From positions 1,488,001-1,552,000 of the forward strand of contig JAHNUO010000007.1 in NCBI GenBank assembly GCA_019787685.1: 64,000 nucleotides of DNA, read 5' to 3'. Of the stretch, positions 34,204 through 44,779 are shown in pieces. Both the position numbers and the translations under genes were made by a program. The first letter of the stretch is position 1, and every line of letters begins with the position of its first letter. The DNA comes from Chiua virens (lineage: Eukaryota > Basidiomycota > Agaricomycetes > Boletales > Boletaceae). The notes below the pieces were generated by a model. The model was not told the DNA's origin, searched no databases, and worked only from the letters and a program-made list of their open reading frames with translations.

Positions 34204-35537
34204 CACAAATGCTGCATAGTGGTGCTAACCTACTATGAATATTGGCTATGAAAATCACTCTGCTAGTACTTTCCCCTCACTTTCTGAGCTTGCCGCATCA
34301 CTCTGGGTCCAGGGACTGTTCTTCAAACTATGCTATCTCAAAGCTATGCAGTCAATGATTCCAGTCCTCATCAATAATGCTCTTTTCCTACTTCCCCCGC
34401 TTCCTTCCCCTCTTCTCTCCCCTATCATGCAATTTCCTGGCATTGTAGCCAAGCTCTCTGATCTTCTGGTGTGCATTCCTTATTGACTGACAATGGACCC
34501 CCTATGGACATGAGCAAACATCCACTCTACCAGAAGTATTCCCTCTCTTCACACTCTGATCATCATATGTTACTTAGTTTTGTATCAGTACTTTAGTTGT
34601 TTTTAATGCTTTAGTTGCTTTTAATTCTTTTGTCTACACAATGATGCCGAAATCAATCATCTTGCATTACTTTCATTACTTTTAGGCTTTTCATACTTTT
34701 AGTGACATTTATATAATGCTAAAGCACATAAAAGCAAAAAAAGTAACTTGTGAATTTACTGATGGCCCCTTACTGTAAGAAAACATGCACAAGTGGCACA
34801 GTGCCACCTCAATGCAGCACAACATGGCATGCAGTGAAGAACTTCAGCAATCTCACCCAACCCAGTATGATAAGCATGGCAATGAATCAAAACTCTTAAA
34901 CAACAAGTTTGACTCATTACAGACAAGAAATCTAGTCAACATTGTCTGTCTCTTTGTGCATTGGTCAGATTTTTGATTCAAATTGCCAAATTTAGAAGGG
35001 TGTGAGCCACCAATTTCACACATTCACAACAGGATTAAAGCACAATGGTGTGCAAGGCTTACATATAAAATGTCAATGGAAAAATGAGATTTCTTTACTA
35101 ACAAACACATGTTGAGAAAAGTGGGTATGTAGACTACATATACTCAAACTTGAAGTCTCCTGTTGGTTTTATTACCTTTGAGAACACACCATGAATATCT
35201 CATCAGTGGCATAACAGCATCTCAATTTAGAACTATTCTTCCAGGCTGATTGCTTGCTGTGTGACAGACTCGGACTCATTGTGACATTTTAAGCCTGTTG
35301 CCACCTCAGACCAGTGTTCTGCTGATCAGTAAATGTTCACAAAAGTTAGTGAAAGTTCATGTATGAACTTTCCCATGAACTCAAGTGAACTGAACATGAG
35401 CAGTACCAGAAGTCTAACCTGGGAGTTATGTAATCACATCCTATTGGCTATTATAGTATAGCTACTGCATGCTTGCCAACAATGTGACAGTGCTGATTTG
35501 GATGACAGTAACTTGGAACTGATTACTCTACTAACAT
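34204..35537. other. Plavaka downstream flank; AT-rich repeats
   Basis: 34,560-34,770 carries CTTTTAG/CTAAAGC-type repeats like 15,780-16,120 and could be the right end of the transposon. 34,771-35,537 shows no gene. Imperfect palindromes around GAAAGTTCATGTATGAACTTTC (35,365-35,386) could belong to the end of the hAT element; not resolved. Confidence 0.35.
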
Positions 35538-36739
35538 TTATTCTACCTGAGAGTGATTCAGGTCATTGATACCTTTTGCATCCAGATCAAGAAGCTGATA
35601 TAACTCAAGATCATCATCTAAGCACTGAACAGCAGTTTTGTAAAACAACCCAAGCCAAGACTCTGCTTTTGACTCAGAGTAATCCAAGAGTATCTTGATG
35701 GAAATTGGGTTATATTGTGGTGATGCTGGGAAACTCAGAGTCTGTTCTTCCTCATCTGAAATAGCCTGAATGAGACTTTCAGCCACCTCACAGATCCCAT
35801 GGCTCCAAGTCTGAGTCAAGCTTTGATCTGTGTTAGCATCACCACCGTGACTAGCCCCATCGTGTCCTCAACTGGTCATGTCATTACCAGAAGGTACCAT
35901 CTCACTAGACTCTATGGTGCCAGCCTCTGGGTCCATAGCTGGCTCAGACTTTTCATCAGCATGCTGGCATTTAAGATGCTGTTTGACAGTATTGGCACAG
36001 ATGTGTTCTTCATGCACATACAATTTGAGTTCTGCAATCCAGGTAAGATTCTTGGTCAATAGTCAATTGTGCCATTTGATCAGGATACCACCAAAGACAC
36101 TAAAGAGGCATTCACAAGATGCTGAATTGGGGAAGATGGACAGTATACAGCATGCAATTTTGTGTAATGGCCTAGGTTCAGAACCAGGGTGTGAGAAGGC
36201 ATTCCACACATCAAGTGCATTGACTGGGGTAGGCTATCAGAAAAAAATTGAATATCAGGAAAGAAATGTGAAGACATGAAACAACAATACTTATTGCTGC
36301 CTTTGCATGGGCTAAGACAGCACTTTTGTACATTTCTATATATGCAAATTCACAGGATAATGCCAGATATTTTTCTAAATCAGTGAAAAGGTTGAGTGGT
36401 GCAGGTGTGTTGTAAAAGTATAGCCAGAGATGGCCAAAAAGAGCTGCTAATCCAGCATGAGTGGTCAAAGGAATCTTGCTGAATGGTGCCACTTTATAAA
36501 ACAAATTTACAATGACAGCCACAATAAAGACATCCTGGTCACAATTTGCCCACCAGCACTCAGCACTCTCAAGGACAGCTGTACATGCAGGAGCATCATC
36601 CAAGTCCACAAGTTTAGAATATCAAAAATATAGAAACCTGAATGGGATCACTACATGCTCAGGTTGTGCATGAGTAGCTTGGTATATATTTGTCATGAGC
36701 ACAATTGGTTCAAGCAGGTTCTTCTACCTACATTAACAC

Positions 36740-37107
36740 TGAAACAACCTAGATCAAAGACTAGACTGTAAAGTGTAGTTGAACATGAGAGGTGGTTCAG
36801 TCCAATCCAAGAGGCGAAAACTCCAAGAGAATTTTGTTAGAGCTCTCTGGACTGAATTCATGGGGTTTATATACTACATGGATGTTGAGGTTCTAATCTG
36901 AGTCTGAACTACATATGTAGATAAGCATAAAGCATCCTATTGGATGATAAGGTAAATGAATAGATAGAAGCATATGTGTATGATATTGTGGCAGCCAATC
37001 AGATGTGTTCCTTTGGACAGCCTTGCATGAGGCAAAGTATGCCATAATGGTTTTAGAAAGAATTGAAGGTGTAGTCTGTTAAGGGATGAAATGTTGGAAT
37101 CATAACA
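36740..37107 (-). repeat. Family A solo LTR in hAT relic
   Basis: 368 bp, TGAAACAACCTAG to AATCATAACA. Flanks AACAC and CACAC agree at four of five positions. Confidence 0.75.
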
Positions 37108-37678
37108 CACACACCATGAGTAAACATGAAAATTACATTGTATGAGCTCCTTACCTTGCCATTGCATGCCAAAACATAGCATTTGTAATGGTCACAATGG
37201 CTGTCTCTGTCTTCTTATGGGCTCTCCTATTCCCAGATGAGAGCAAATGGGACTCATGCTTCATAATGAGAAGCTCAAGTACTGGCCAGACCTCCAAGAG
37301 TTGCCAGTATGCTAGCCATCAGGTCAAGACAGCTTAGAGTATTGCAACCATGTGTCCAATTGTCACCATCTGTATTTCACGAAGTAAAGCAAGTACTTGT
37401 GTCTTGCTCTGTAACCACATGATAAGTTCCTGGGCCATGTCCCCATACACTGCATAATCATCTTTAACCTTGAAAAGGTCACTGACAATGAGATTCCACT
37501 AAAAAGTGATTTTACTCAATTGAATCAAATGATAGACATATATCAATAACATACCTGATGACTGAGGCAATCCAGAACAACCAAATGAGGATATTTCTCC
37601 TGAAGGAGTTGACATGCTTTCTTGGACTCTCCTGAGGCATCTGTAGTACATGCCATAATAGTTGAACCCCAATCCATC

Positions 37679-38233
37679 TGTCATATACCACTCCATTCTC
37701 CGTTCCTCCAGATATAACTCCATTTCTCTTAGATGATAACTCTGGGGTGATCTCCCTCAGGACACAACTCCACGACCCTGGACCTCCATTACATATATAT
37801 ACTTCCTCTTTTGTTTAGTACATAACCTGTGTCTCACTTATGAGCACAGCTCCAGCTTTCTCAGTACCCGACTTACCTCTGGCTATGTAGTTTCCCGATC
37901 TCCCGTCTTACTCAGTTCTTACCAACTCCATTACTAATCTCCATTCCACTCTGAGTATATAAACTGTAGTACCCCAACTTTGTACCCTTAGTCTGAATAT
38001 TAGTTTATTTGTACAACTCACTCCGAACACTCCAAGAAGTCCTTGATGGTCTTCACTCTGCTTGACTCCACTTTATGTGTTGAGTCTTATATCTACCTCC
38101 ATTCTCCACATGTCTGAAATATAGGGACAGACTGTGACAAGGGCACACCACACACGGTGAAGCCAAGTTCCATCCGACACTACAACTCCAGAGATCTGGA
38201 GTTGGCTACCTCTGAGTTGCACGGTCTCTAACA
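37679..38233 (+). repeat. 5' LTR of family D element
   Basis: 555 bp, TGTCATATACCACTCC to CTCTAACA. TATATAAA at 37956-37963. Confidence 0.87.
37956..38000 (+). promoter_or_regulatory. TATA box and inferred transcript 5' end, family D
   Basis: TATATAAA at 37956-37963. AGTCTGAATAT at 37990-38000 starts 34 bp downstream and is the reverse complement of the PBS. Confidence 0.6.
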
Positions 38234-38235
38234 GT

Positions 38236-38246
38236 ATATTCAGACT
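38236..38246 (+). promoter_or_regulatory. Putative self-priming PBS, family D
   Basis: ATATTCAGACT, 2 nt past the LTR, pairs perfectly over 11 nt with AGTCTGAATAT of the LTR. Confidence 0.65.
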
Positions 38247-38528
38247 GCTTCTTGTCATCAGTCACCTCACGACCTATGTCCTCTCACACCTACCCTCAGA
38301 CCAGTACTACTGGTATCTCTACCTTGAACCTATCTGACACTACCCACATCCAATCCCTCAGGAACCTCCTCAGTCATTGACGAACTCCTGAAGTCATCAA
38401 AGATTTCTGAGGTTTCTCCACTCAACTCATCGCATCCTCCACCTCTTGAGCACCCATATTCCTGGGTGTGTGAACTCCGTCTTCCCATAGTCAATCTCTG
38501 AGTATTCTGGGCTCCTCCAGGGGACATC

Positions 38529-39266
38529 TGTTATGGTAGTTCCGGGTAGGACCTAGCGTAGCCGCAAAAGCGCCAAGTACCAAGTGGCTGCGATAACTCA
38601 AACAACCACCACTTGATACGTGGTGCGCTGAAGAGTTAAACGAGGAGTTCTGGTCAGCGGGTTGCTACCAGAGAGACGAGTGAAGACTTAGGCGTTGCTG
38701 AGAATTGTCCGGTTGGGAATCTATACCCTAGGGACGGTCAAGGGGTCGAGGGTTATGAAGAACCCCGGTGTTGTGTCGAGTGGGGTCAAGGGACGACGAG
38801 AGAAGTCCCTGGTTGAGTGGTCACAAGGAGTGGTCCAAGTGGAGCAGTGATACTCAGCTAGATTGCGGAGATCAAGACTAGAGTACAAGAGTATCGCTGC
38901 GGGATATTTATACTACGAGAACTGCGCACGGACCAAGTAACTAAAAGGGGTAGGCCAGAAGAGCGGAAGAGCGAAGGGGTCAAAAGGAGTGCACAGCAAT
39001 CAAAAAGGGGAATCGTACGATGCGAAGGCAACGGACGATGACGAAGATGAAATGACAAATGCGAAGCCATCGGATGATGACGAGAATAGAATGAGTAAGT
39101 GCGATGCCATCGGATGATGATGAGAAAGAAGAAACGTAAGCACTGGGTAAAGCCGGTGCGGAGTTACAAAGTTAAAAGAGAACGAGTACGGATGAACGTA
39201 CGATGATACCTAGGTATCGAGTGAAGTGAAAACGTACAAGTGAGACAAAAGAAAGAAATTGTAACA
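38529..39266 (-). repeat. Family B solo LTR in family D gag, TSD ACATC
   Basis: 738 bp, TGTTATGGTAGTTCCGGG to GAAATTGTAACA. TSD ACATC at 38524-38528 and 39267-39271. It splits the N-terminal part of the family D gag region. Confidence 0.92.
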
Positions 39267-39271
39267 ACATC

Positions 39272-40263
39272 TCTCTGATGAACCCAACTCTGGAGATGAC
39301 TTCTCTGACCCTGAAACTGAACTTGCCCCTGATGATACCTATGGGCGATTGACAAATGCAATCCAAAGTCTCACTTGCACCTCTCGTTGCCCCTCCTCTA
39401 GCTCCTCCCCTCGCACTAAAGTCAGAGAACCCGATCAGTTTGATGGGACAAACCCCTGCAAACTCCAAGTTTTTCTCGTTCAATGCGAGTTGAACTTCCA
39501 GGACCATCCCAAGGCTTTCCGCTCAGACTGTGCCAAAGTCACATTTGCACTGTTTTATCTGAAAGGAATTGCCCTTGAGTGGTTCAAACCCGGCCTCCTT
39601 GAATCTGACCCCTCTGTCTCCTGTCCCCTCTGGAAAGATCGCTATACTGACTTCATCCTGGAACTCCAGACAAACTTTAGTCTGCACAATCCGGTTGGAG
39701 ATGCGGAGTATGAACTCCGAGATCTGTCCATGAGTGATGGACAAAGAATCAACAAATACATAGTTGAGTTTAACCACTTAGCTGCTCAAGTCCATGGTTA
39801 TGGAGAAGGTGCTCTCTGTACCCATTTCTACAATGGTCTGCCAAACTGCATCAAAGACAAAATCTCTCGCATAGGCAAACCCCCAAGGCTCTCTGAAATG
39901 CATTACATGGCACAAGCTATCAATGCTCACCATTGGGAGTGCAACTCTGAGATTAATCATGCCTCTGCACAATCCTCCAGCAACTCTGCACCCATATCAC
40001 CTCCTATCTCCAAATCTGACCAAGAATATGACTCCGATGACTCCATTGAGTCTACCTCTGCACCCCAAGAACCTGAATCACCACTCAGTGAAGATGGTAA
40101 ACTCACCTCCATTGAACATCAGAGACATTTTGACCTCTTCTTATGTATGTTCTGTGGCCTCCCAGGACATAAGGCTAAGGACTGCCCCAAGTCCACTTCT
40201 CGCTCTGCGAAGCCCCGTGCTACATGGGCAACTCTGGCATTCTTCTCTGAGGACACCAACTAA
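39272..40263 (+). CDS. Family D Gag (partial, N-terminus disrupted)
   Basis: Frame open from the right edge of the inserted LTR to TAA 40261-40263. Capsid-like part: VREPDQFDGTNPCKLQVFL, ALEWFKPGLL and RDLSMSDGQRINKYIVEFNHLA, typical of Ty3/Gypsy Gag. A serine-rich acidic linker precedes the knuckle CMFCGLPGHKAKDCP (C-x2-C-x4-H-x4-C) near 40,150. Upstream of the LTR (38,278-38,523) candidate N-terminal coding sequence has frame breaks. No ATG lies at the start of the remaining frame. No pol follows. Confidence 0.78.
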
Positions 40264-41064
40264 GCCTCCGACACCCCCAACTCCATGTATTATGAAGGAG
40301 TGTTACCTTCTACTGCACAACAAGGAGTATACCAGAACCAACACATCCAGTCTTTTTGACACTCTGGACCTCATGAACTTCAGTTTATGTGGTCACCTCC
40401 TTTCTTCTTTTCACCCCGAGAGAGTTCGAGGACATGATTCTTCACCTCGATACTCCCCACCCCTCCACTCCTCAGCACTCCGTTTACCCAAGCCTCAACT
40501 CCATTTACCCTGACTCTCATTCCCGTTACCCTGATCTCCTCATAACTCCTCTGACCTTACCGTATGATCACTCTGACTGCACTCTGTGCACCTCTGTTGG
40601 ATCCCCCTGTTCTCTTGATTCTTGGATACCACTGATCTGCTTGCTAACACTCTGTTGAGTGACAAGTTATGGACAGTAACTTTTTCTGTTCACCTGAACA
40701 TGGACGCCAACACATATGAGCTTGACTCTGCGCCTTTGGGTATTCCCTCTGGCAACTCCAGCTACTACTCTGATCCTCTAGGTTACTCTGGTCATTTCTC
40801 CTCCTTGCTTGACATCGAAAAACTCCATGGAATCTCAGTGACATATACCGTTCTTTCCTGGATTACTTTGAAAGGCACTCACTCATCCCTCCTCCTTCAT
40901 ATCCCGAACTCCCTCCATCCACCTCTGCTGCTAGATGCTGGGACATCTAGCCTAAGAGAGGGATATGGACCTCCCATTCCCCACACTTCCATCTCTGCTC
41001 GCTCCATTTTCCTCCAAGAATTGTATCTTTGTTGCTTTTTTCAACTTCATAAGTACATTCTATT
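40264..41064. other. Family D internal spacer
   Basis: Between gag and the antisense gene. Short plus-strand traces (40,389-40,658) show no protease DSG/DTG or RT motif. Confidence 0.4.
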
Positions 41065-42020
41065 CTATTCTACTTCTCCCTCTGCATCTGCTGAATCACC
41101 CATCTCCACCTCCATGCCCATCTCTGTGAGCTCCTTTTCACCCACCTCTGCATTGACATTCTCGACATCCAACTCCTCCAACTCCTCCAACTTCACTCCG
41201 TACGTCTCCTCCACCTTCAGCTCCATGAGCCTCGATAGCAGAGTGTTCTGGTAATCCAGATGCCTGTTTTGTGATCTCATTGCCGCTTGAAGATCCCTTA
41301 CGGCCTCCATCATCTGCTTTGCAACTCCCGCCCACGACTCTGCCACCTGCACGAATGTCTCCGGGAGAGATGAGACCTGAGCCCTGCTTAGACCAGCAGA
41401 CAATGACTTGGTCCTTGCCTTCTTCTTTGACTTCAGCACCTCCTCTAAATCCTCCACCCGTTTCCTCTGGCGCACCTTCTTCTCCATCACCTCCTCTCCA
41501 GGCCTCTCACACTTTACCTTGGTGTCTTGACAAGGCTCACAAGCCATCAACTTCCTCCCCATGCCCAGTACACACTCCAGGCCTCGGTCCTCACACCTAG
41601 TGCATGCCTCCCACTCTGACCCTTGTGCCTTCTCCTTCTCCTTGCCCTTCTCCTTGGGAGCACTCTGCTCCACACAGACCTCCTTGGCCTATTAACTTTG
41701 TCAGCTCCAGAAGCCAGACATTATAAACCACTCACCCTTTTCTTGGCCTTCTCAACCTCTCACGCCTCACACTCCTCTGCTTTCCTCCGCTCCTCCACAG
41801 CCCTCCTTGCTTTCTCTGCCTCCTCTGCCTTGCGCCTCGCCTCTTCAGCCTTGCATGCCTCCTCAGCTTCCTCTGCCTTCCTCTGCTCCTCTGCTTCCCT
41901 CCGGACCTTCATCCGTCGTCGCTGCTCCGTCACCTTCACGTCGAACAGCTCATCGCTGTCATTGTTGCATTCCTTGAGACGCGTGTCATCCCACTCCTTG
42001 ATAGTGCTGATATCGGACAT
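41065..42020 (-). pseudogene. Antisense Zn2Cys6-like coiled-coil gene in family D
   Basis: Exon 1 (42,020-41,736) starts MSDISTIKEWDDTRL and continues into an Ala/Glu/Arg/Lys-rich, probably coiled-coil stretch. Intron 41,735-41,689 (47 nt, GTGAGT...TAG). Exon 2 (41,688-41,065) opens with a lysine-rich linker and a cluster C-x2-C-x6-C-x10-C-x2-C-x6-C (41,604-41,509), matching the Zn2Cys6 spacing of fungal DNA-binding domains. A basic segment, a helical part and an acidic C-terminus follow. The only break is one TGA in exon 1 near 41,757, fitting CGA-to-TGA. Total about 300 aa. A TATATATAA lies 45-53 bp upstream of the ATG. I recall similar ORFs as common in mushrooms (memory, not checked). The role in the element is unknown; DNA binding is inferred. 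Confidence 0.72.
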
Positions 42021-42064
42021 GGTTGGAATTAATGGTTAAGGAATGAAACAGCCATCTGCTGGAC

Positions 42065-42073
42065 TTATATATA
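42065..42073 (-). promoter_or_regulatory. TATA box for antisense gene
   Basis: TATATATAA on the minus strand, about 50 bp before the MSDIS start codon. It suggests a promoter independent of the LTR. Confidence 0.45.
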
Positions 42074-42211
42074 CAGAGCACATCACCCACACTCCGAATT
42101 CAAACTCCGCACATCTGTCATCTCCACTTGCGCTTTGTTCATGCTTTGACTCCACTTGACTATTGTTCCTCGCTAAAGGCCTTCAAGGGTTCAGGCCTAA
42201 AAGGGGGATAC

Positions 42212-42767
42212 TGTCATATACCGCTCCATTCTCCGTTCCTCCGGATATAACTCCATTTCTCTTAGATGATAACTCTGGGGTGATCTCCCTCAGGACGCAA
42301 CTCTGCAACCCTAGACCTCCATTACGTATATATGCTTCCTCTTTTGTTTAGTACATAACCTGTGTCTCGCTTACGCGCACAGCTCCAGCTTTCTCAGTAC
42401 CCGACTTACCTCCGGCTATGTAGTTTCCCGATCTCCCGTCTTACTCAGTTTCTTACCAACTCTGTTACTAATCTCCATTCCACTCCAAGTATATAAACTG
42501 TAGTACCCTGACTTTGTACCCTTAGTCTGAATATTAGTTTATTTGTACAACTCACTCTGAACACTCCAAGAAGTCCTTGACAGTCTTCACTCCGCTTGAC
42601 TCCACTTTATGTGTTGAGTCTTATATCTACCTCCGTTCTCCACATGTCTGAAATATAGGGACAGACTGTGACAAGGGTGCACCACACATGGTGAAGCCAA
42701 GTCCCATCCGATGCTACAATTCTGGAGATCTGGAGTTGGCTACCTCTGAGTCACACGATCTCTAACA
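42212..42767 (+). repeat. 3' LTR of family D element
   Basis: 556 bp, TGTCATATACCGCTCC to CTCTAACA, preceded by AAAAGGGGGATAC. Visible differences from the 5' LTR are mostly CG against CA or TG. Confidence 0.87.
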
Positions 42768-43167
42768 TGATCTCAATAATGTTGATGGTTAATAACAACT
42801 ATTTCAAAAGCTCGTCAGCTGTCTTGGCATTCTTTGAGGCATCATATACCCAAATAGTATGTAACTGCAAACACCAACAACCATGACTATTCAGTTCATT
42901 TCAACAATGTATTCATATTTACCTTTTGATTACAAGTCATCATGAATGCAAGATGATGATGATGATTCTTGCCTGTCCATCCATCACACTGTAGTGTCAC
43001 CTCTGAGCCTTTACTGTCAGCCTGAGCCAATGAGCACAGTCCATTCAGGACTCCAGGGATGATTTGAGTCATAAGAACTGTTGATGATGGATTTTTTGCT
43101 ATTGGAAGGAACTGGTTGCAAAATGTCTTCCATTCTGGATTCTTGATCCATCACAATGGTAATCCGG

Positions 43168-43782
43168 TGAAGGTAATATATCCCGGCTGTAGTGCAATAC
43201 TCAGGGGGATTGAAAGAAATAGAAAGAGGGTGAAGGAATGCAATTCCGTTCGACCCAGGGACAACACTGAGTTGGTGAACGACGAATAATGGTTTTTAAG
43301 TAGTCTGAGATGAATCCGGGGCGAATCCGGATTAAAACGGATAGAAAAGTGGACGCGGCAGTCCGATCCAGATCGAGAAAATACAAGGAGAGTGAGAGAA
43401 AACGAATGTCAACCGAAAACGATGTGAGACAGATGCACACGGGCAAAAGCTACTGTATTTTGTCAATACAGTGAATTTATAGTCCTCGGGAATACCCTCA
43501 GACTTGTCCTAAGTAAGGATAATGATAAAAGAAGAAGGTTTTCGTACAGTATAAAGTTTGAGAGGCACCCGAATGTCCCTGCAAGGGCTGCGTGACATGG
43601 TCTAGCCAATGCTAAGTATGAATAAGGAGCATCAAAAATAAAATAAAAGAGTCTGAGGCAAAACGGGCGCGGATACAGCAATCCGGATGAGTTCGCACAA
43701 GCAGATAGATCAGGATCGGGATCAGGTGACGACAGGGTGCGGAAACGTGCTATGCGAGCACAGGGAATACCTATTCCCTACA
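43168..43782 (-). repeat. Family C solo LTR in hAT relic
   Basis: 615 bp, TGAAGGTAATATATCCCGG to TTCCCTACA on +. Flanks CCGG (43164-43167) and CCAG (43783-43786) look like a 4-bp (possibly 5-bp) duplication with one CpG transition. Removal restores the hAT frame (S-T-G-L-P-L). Confidence 0.82.
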
Positions 43783-44779
43783 CCAGTGCTCACAGTGAGC
43801 CAAGCAAGCCCAGTTTCCCAATCTACTTGATCAGCAGATGTCCATGCATTTTCTGGGGACCAGTGAATATTTGGGCTTGCCCATGCCGATGGACCAAGTG
43901 AGCCTGAGCTTGAGCAATAAAGGCCACTTTCAGTCAGCTGCTGACATTTGGCCTGGGGGTAATACAATGTCACTGAGATGCTGGATAATGCTGGACTTGG
44001 TGGGATAGAGTTGTAGGAGCTCAATCCAAGCAGGTTCAACATAGAAATTTGTGCCGCTGTACTAGGAAGGGGTGTCAAGATAGCTGGAAACAGTGGTGAT
44101 ACACTTGTGGTGACTGCTAGGGTGATATTCAGAGGCTGTAACAGTCCACCATGACTTTGAAGCAGCATCACTATGCTAGTGCCTACTAGGGTCAGAGGGA
44201 TTGTCACAGACCCAGCACCATGAGGATAAATGATTGTTTATTGGCAAGTCCCCTTTTGAGGTGAGTAAGATTCGTGGTAGTCCTGTTGAGCATGGGAGTG
44301 GACATTGTCAGGGTGCAGCCCACAGTCACGAAAATGGCAAAGGAGGGTGGTTGACCAACTGATCAACCAGATCTGCTGGGTGTTGGTTTGTCCCATGGCC
44401 CACACCGTGTGTTGTTCACAGTTCAAGTTAGTATGAGATCAGTTGGTAATGGCTTTGACATATGAGTTCTGGTGATTGGTGATGGGTCTCAAGGAGAGTC
44501 GCATTGCCCAGCACTGATTTAGTCCTGATCTATCTGTTGCTCTTGGGCAATGCACTTGTCATAAATTTCAGTACATATCACCTTTGCCTTCCCACTAACC
44601 ATGGAAGCAGGTTCTTTGGTTGCATACCCAGGGTGTTTGATAAAGTGATCCCACCACCACCCTCTGTTGTGTAAACACTGCTTGCCCAAAGTTCTGGCCT
44701 GAGTCACCATCCAAGTCGCCCAGGCAATTTTTGAAGTGGGCACAGTGGTGGGTTTCTTTCAACATTGCCGCGTCATTTT

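Larger units (their letters stand above)
37679..42767 (+). mobile_element. Family D LTR element: gag plus antisense gene, no pol
   Basis: 5.1 kb between two direct LTRs, with a PBS after the left LTR and a polypurine tract AAAAGGGGGATAC before the right. The internal part encodes a Gag with a zinc knuckle on + and an intron-containing Zn2Cys6-like gene on -. No protease, RT or integrase motif was found, so it would depend on another element. A family B solo LTR lies within (38529-39266). It sits inside the hAT gene. The flanks CCATC and TGATC are not a clean TSD. Confidence 0.8.
35538..44743 (-). pseudogene. hAT-family transposase relic, split by four insertions
   Basis: Read from high to low coordinate. 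Possible N-terminal zinc-finger remnant (44,743-44,240). WTSADQVDWETGLAWLT (about 43,830), interrupted by a family C LTR, then LPL and NPEWKTFCNQFLP, then VTLQCDGWTGKNHHHHLAFM (43,140-42,920). After an intron, VYDASKNAKTADELL (about 42,820). Interrupted by the family D element, then ACTTDASGESKKACQLL and PHLVVLDCLSHQ (37,670-37,560). Middle part to 37,110, interrupted by a family A LTR. CWWANCDQDVFIVAVIVN (36,560) and the dimerisation region PNSASCECLFSVFGG and AELKLYVHEEH (36,140-36,020). Acidic C-terminus to 35,538. Stops, for example TGA where RNRL is expected near 36,066, show it is dead. The family assignment rests on the DGWTG-, TDASGE- and NSASCE-type motifs. Confidence 0.8.

Noticed and set aside
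40622..41254. 210-codon plus-strand Ser/Pro/Thr-rich frame in family D
   Set aside because: Part overlaps the antisense Zn2Cys6-like gene and the rest shows no protease or RT motif. Serine runs reflect the antisense coding bias.
37674..42772. Perfect TSD for the family D element
   Set aside because: Flanks CCATC and TGATC share only the last three bases, so I do not claim a TSD even though LTRs, PBS and polypurine tract define the element.
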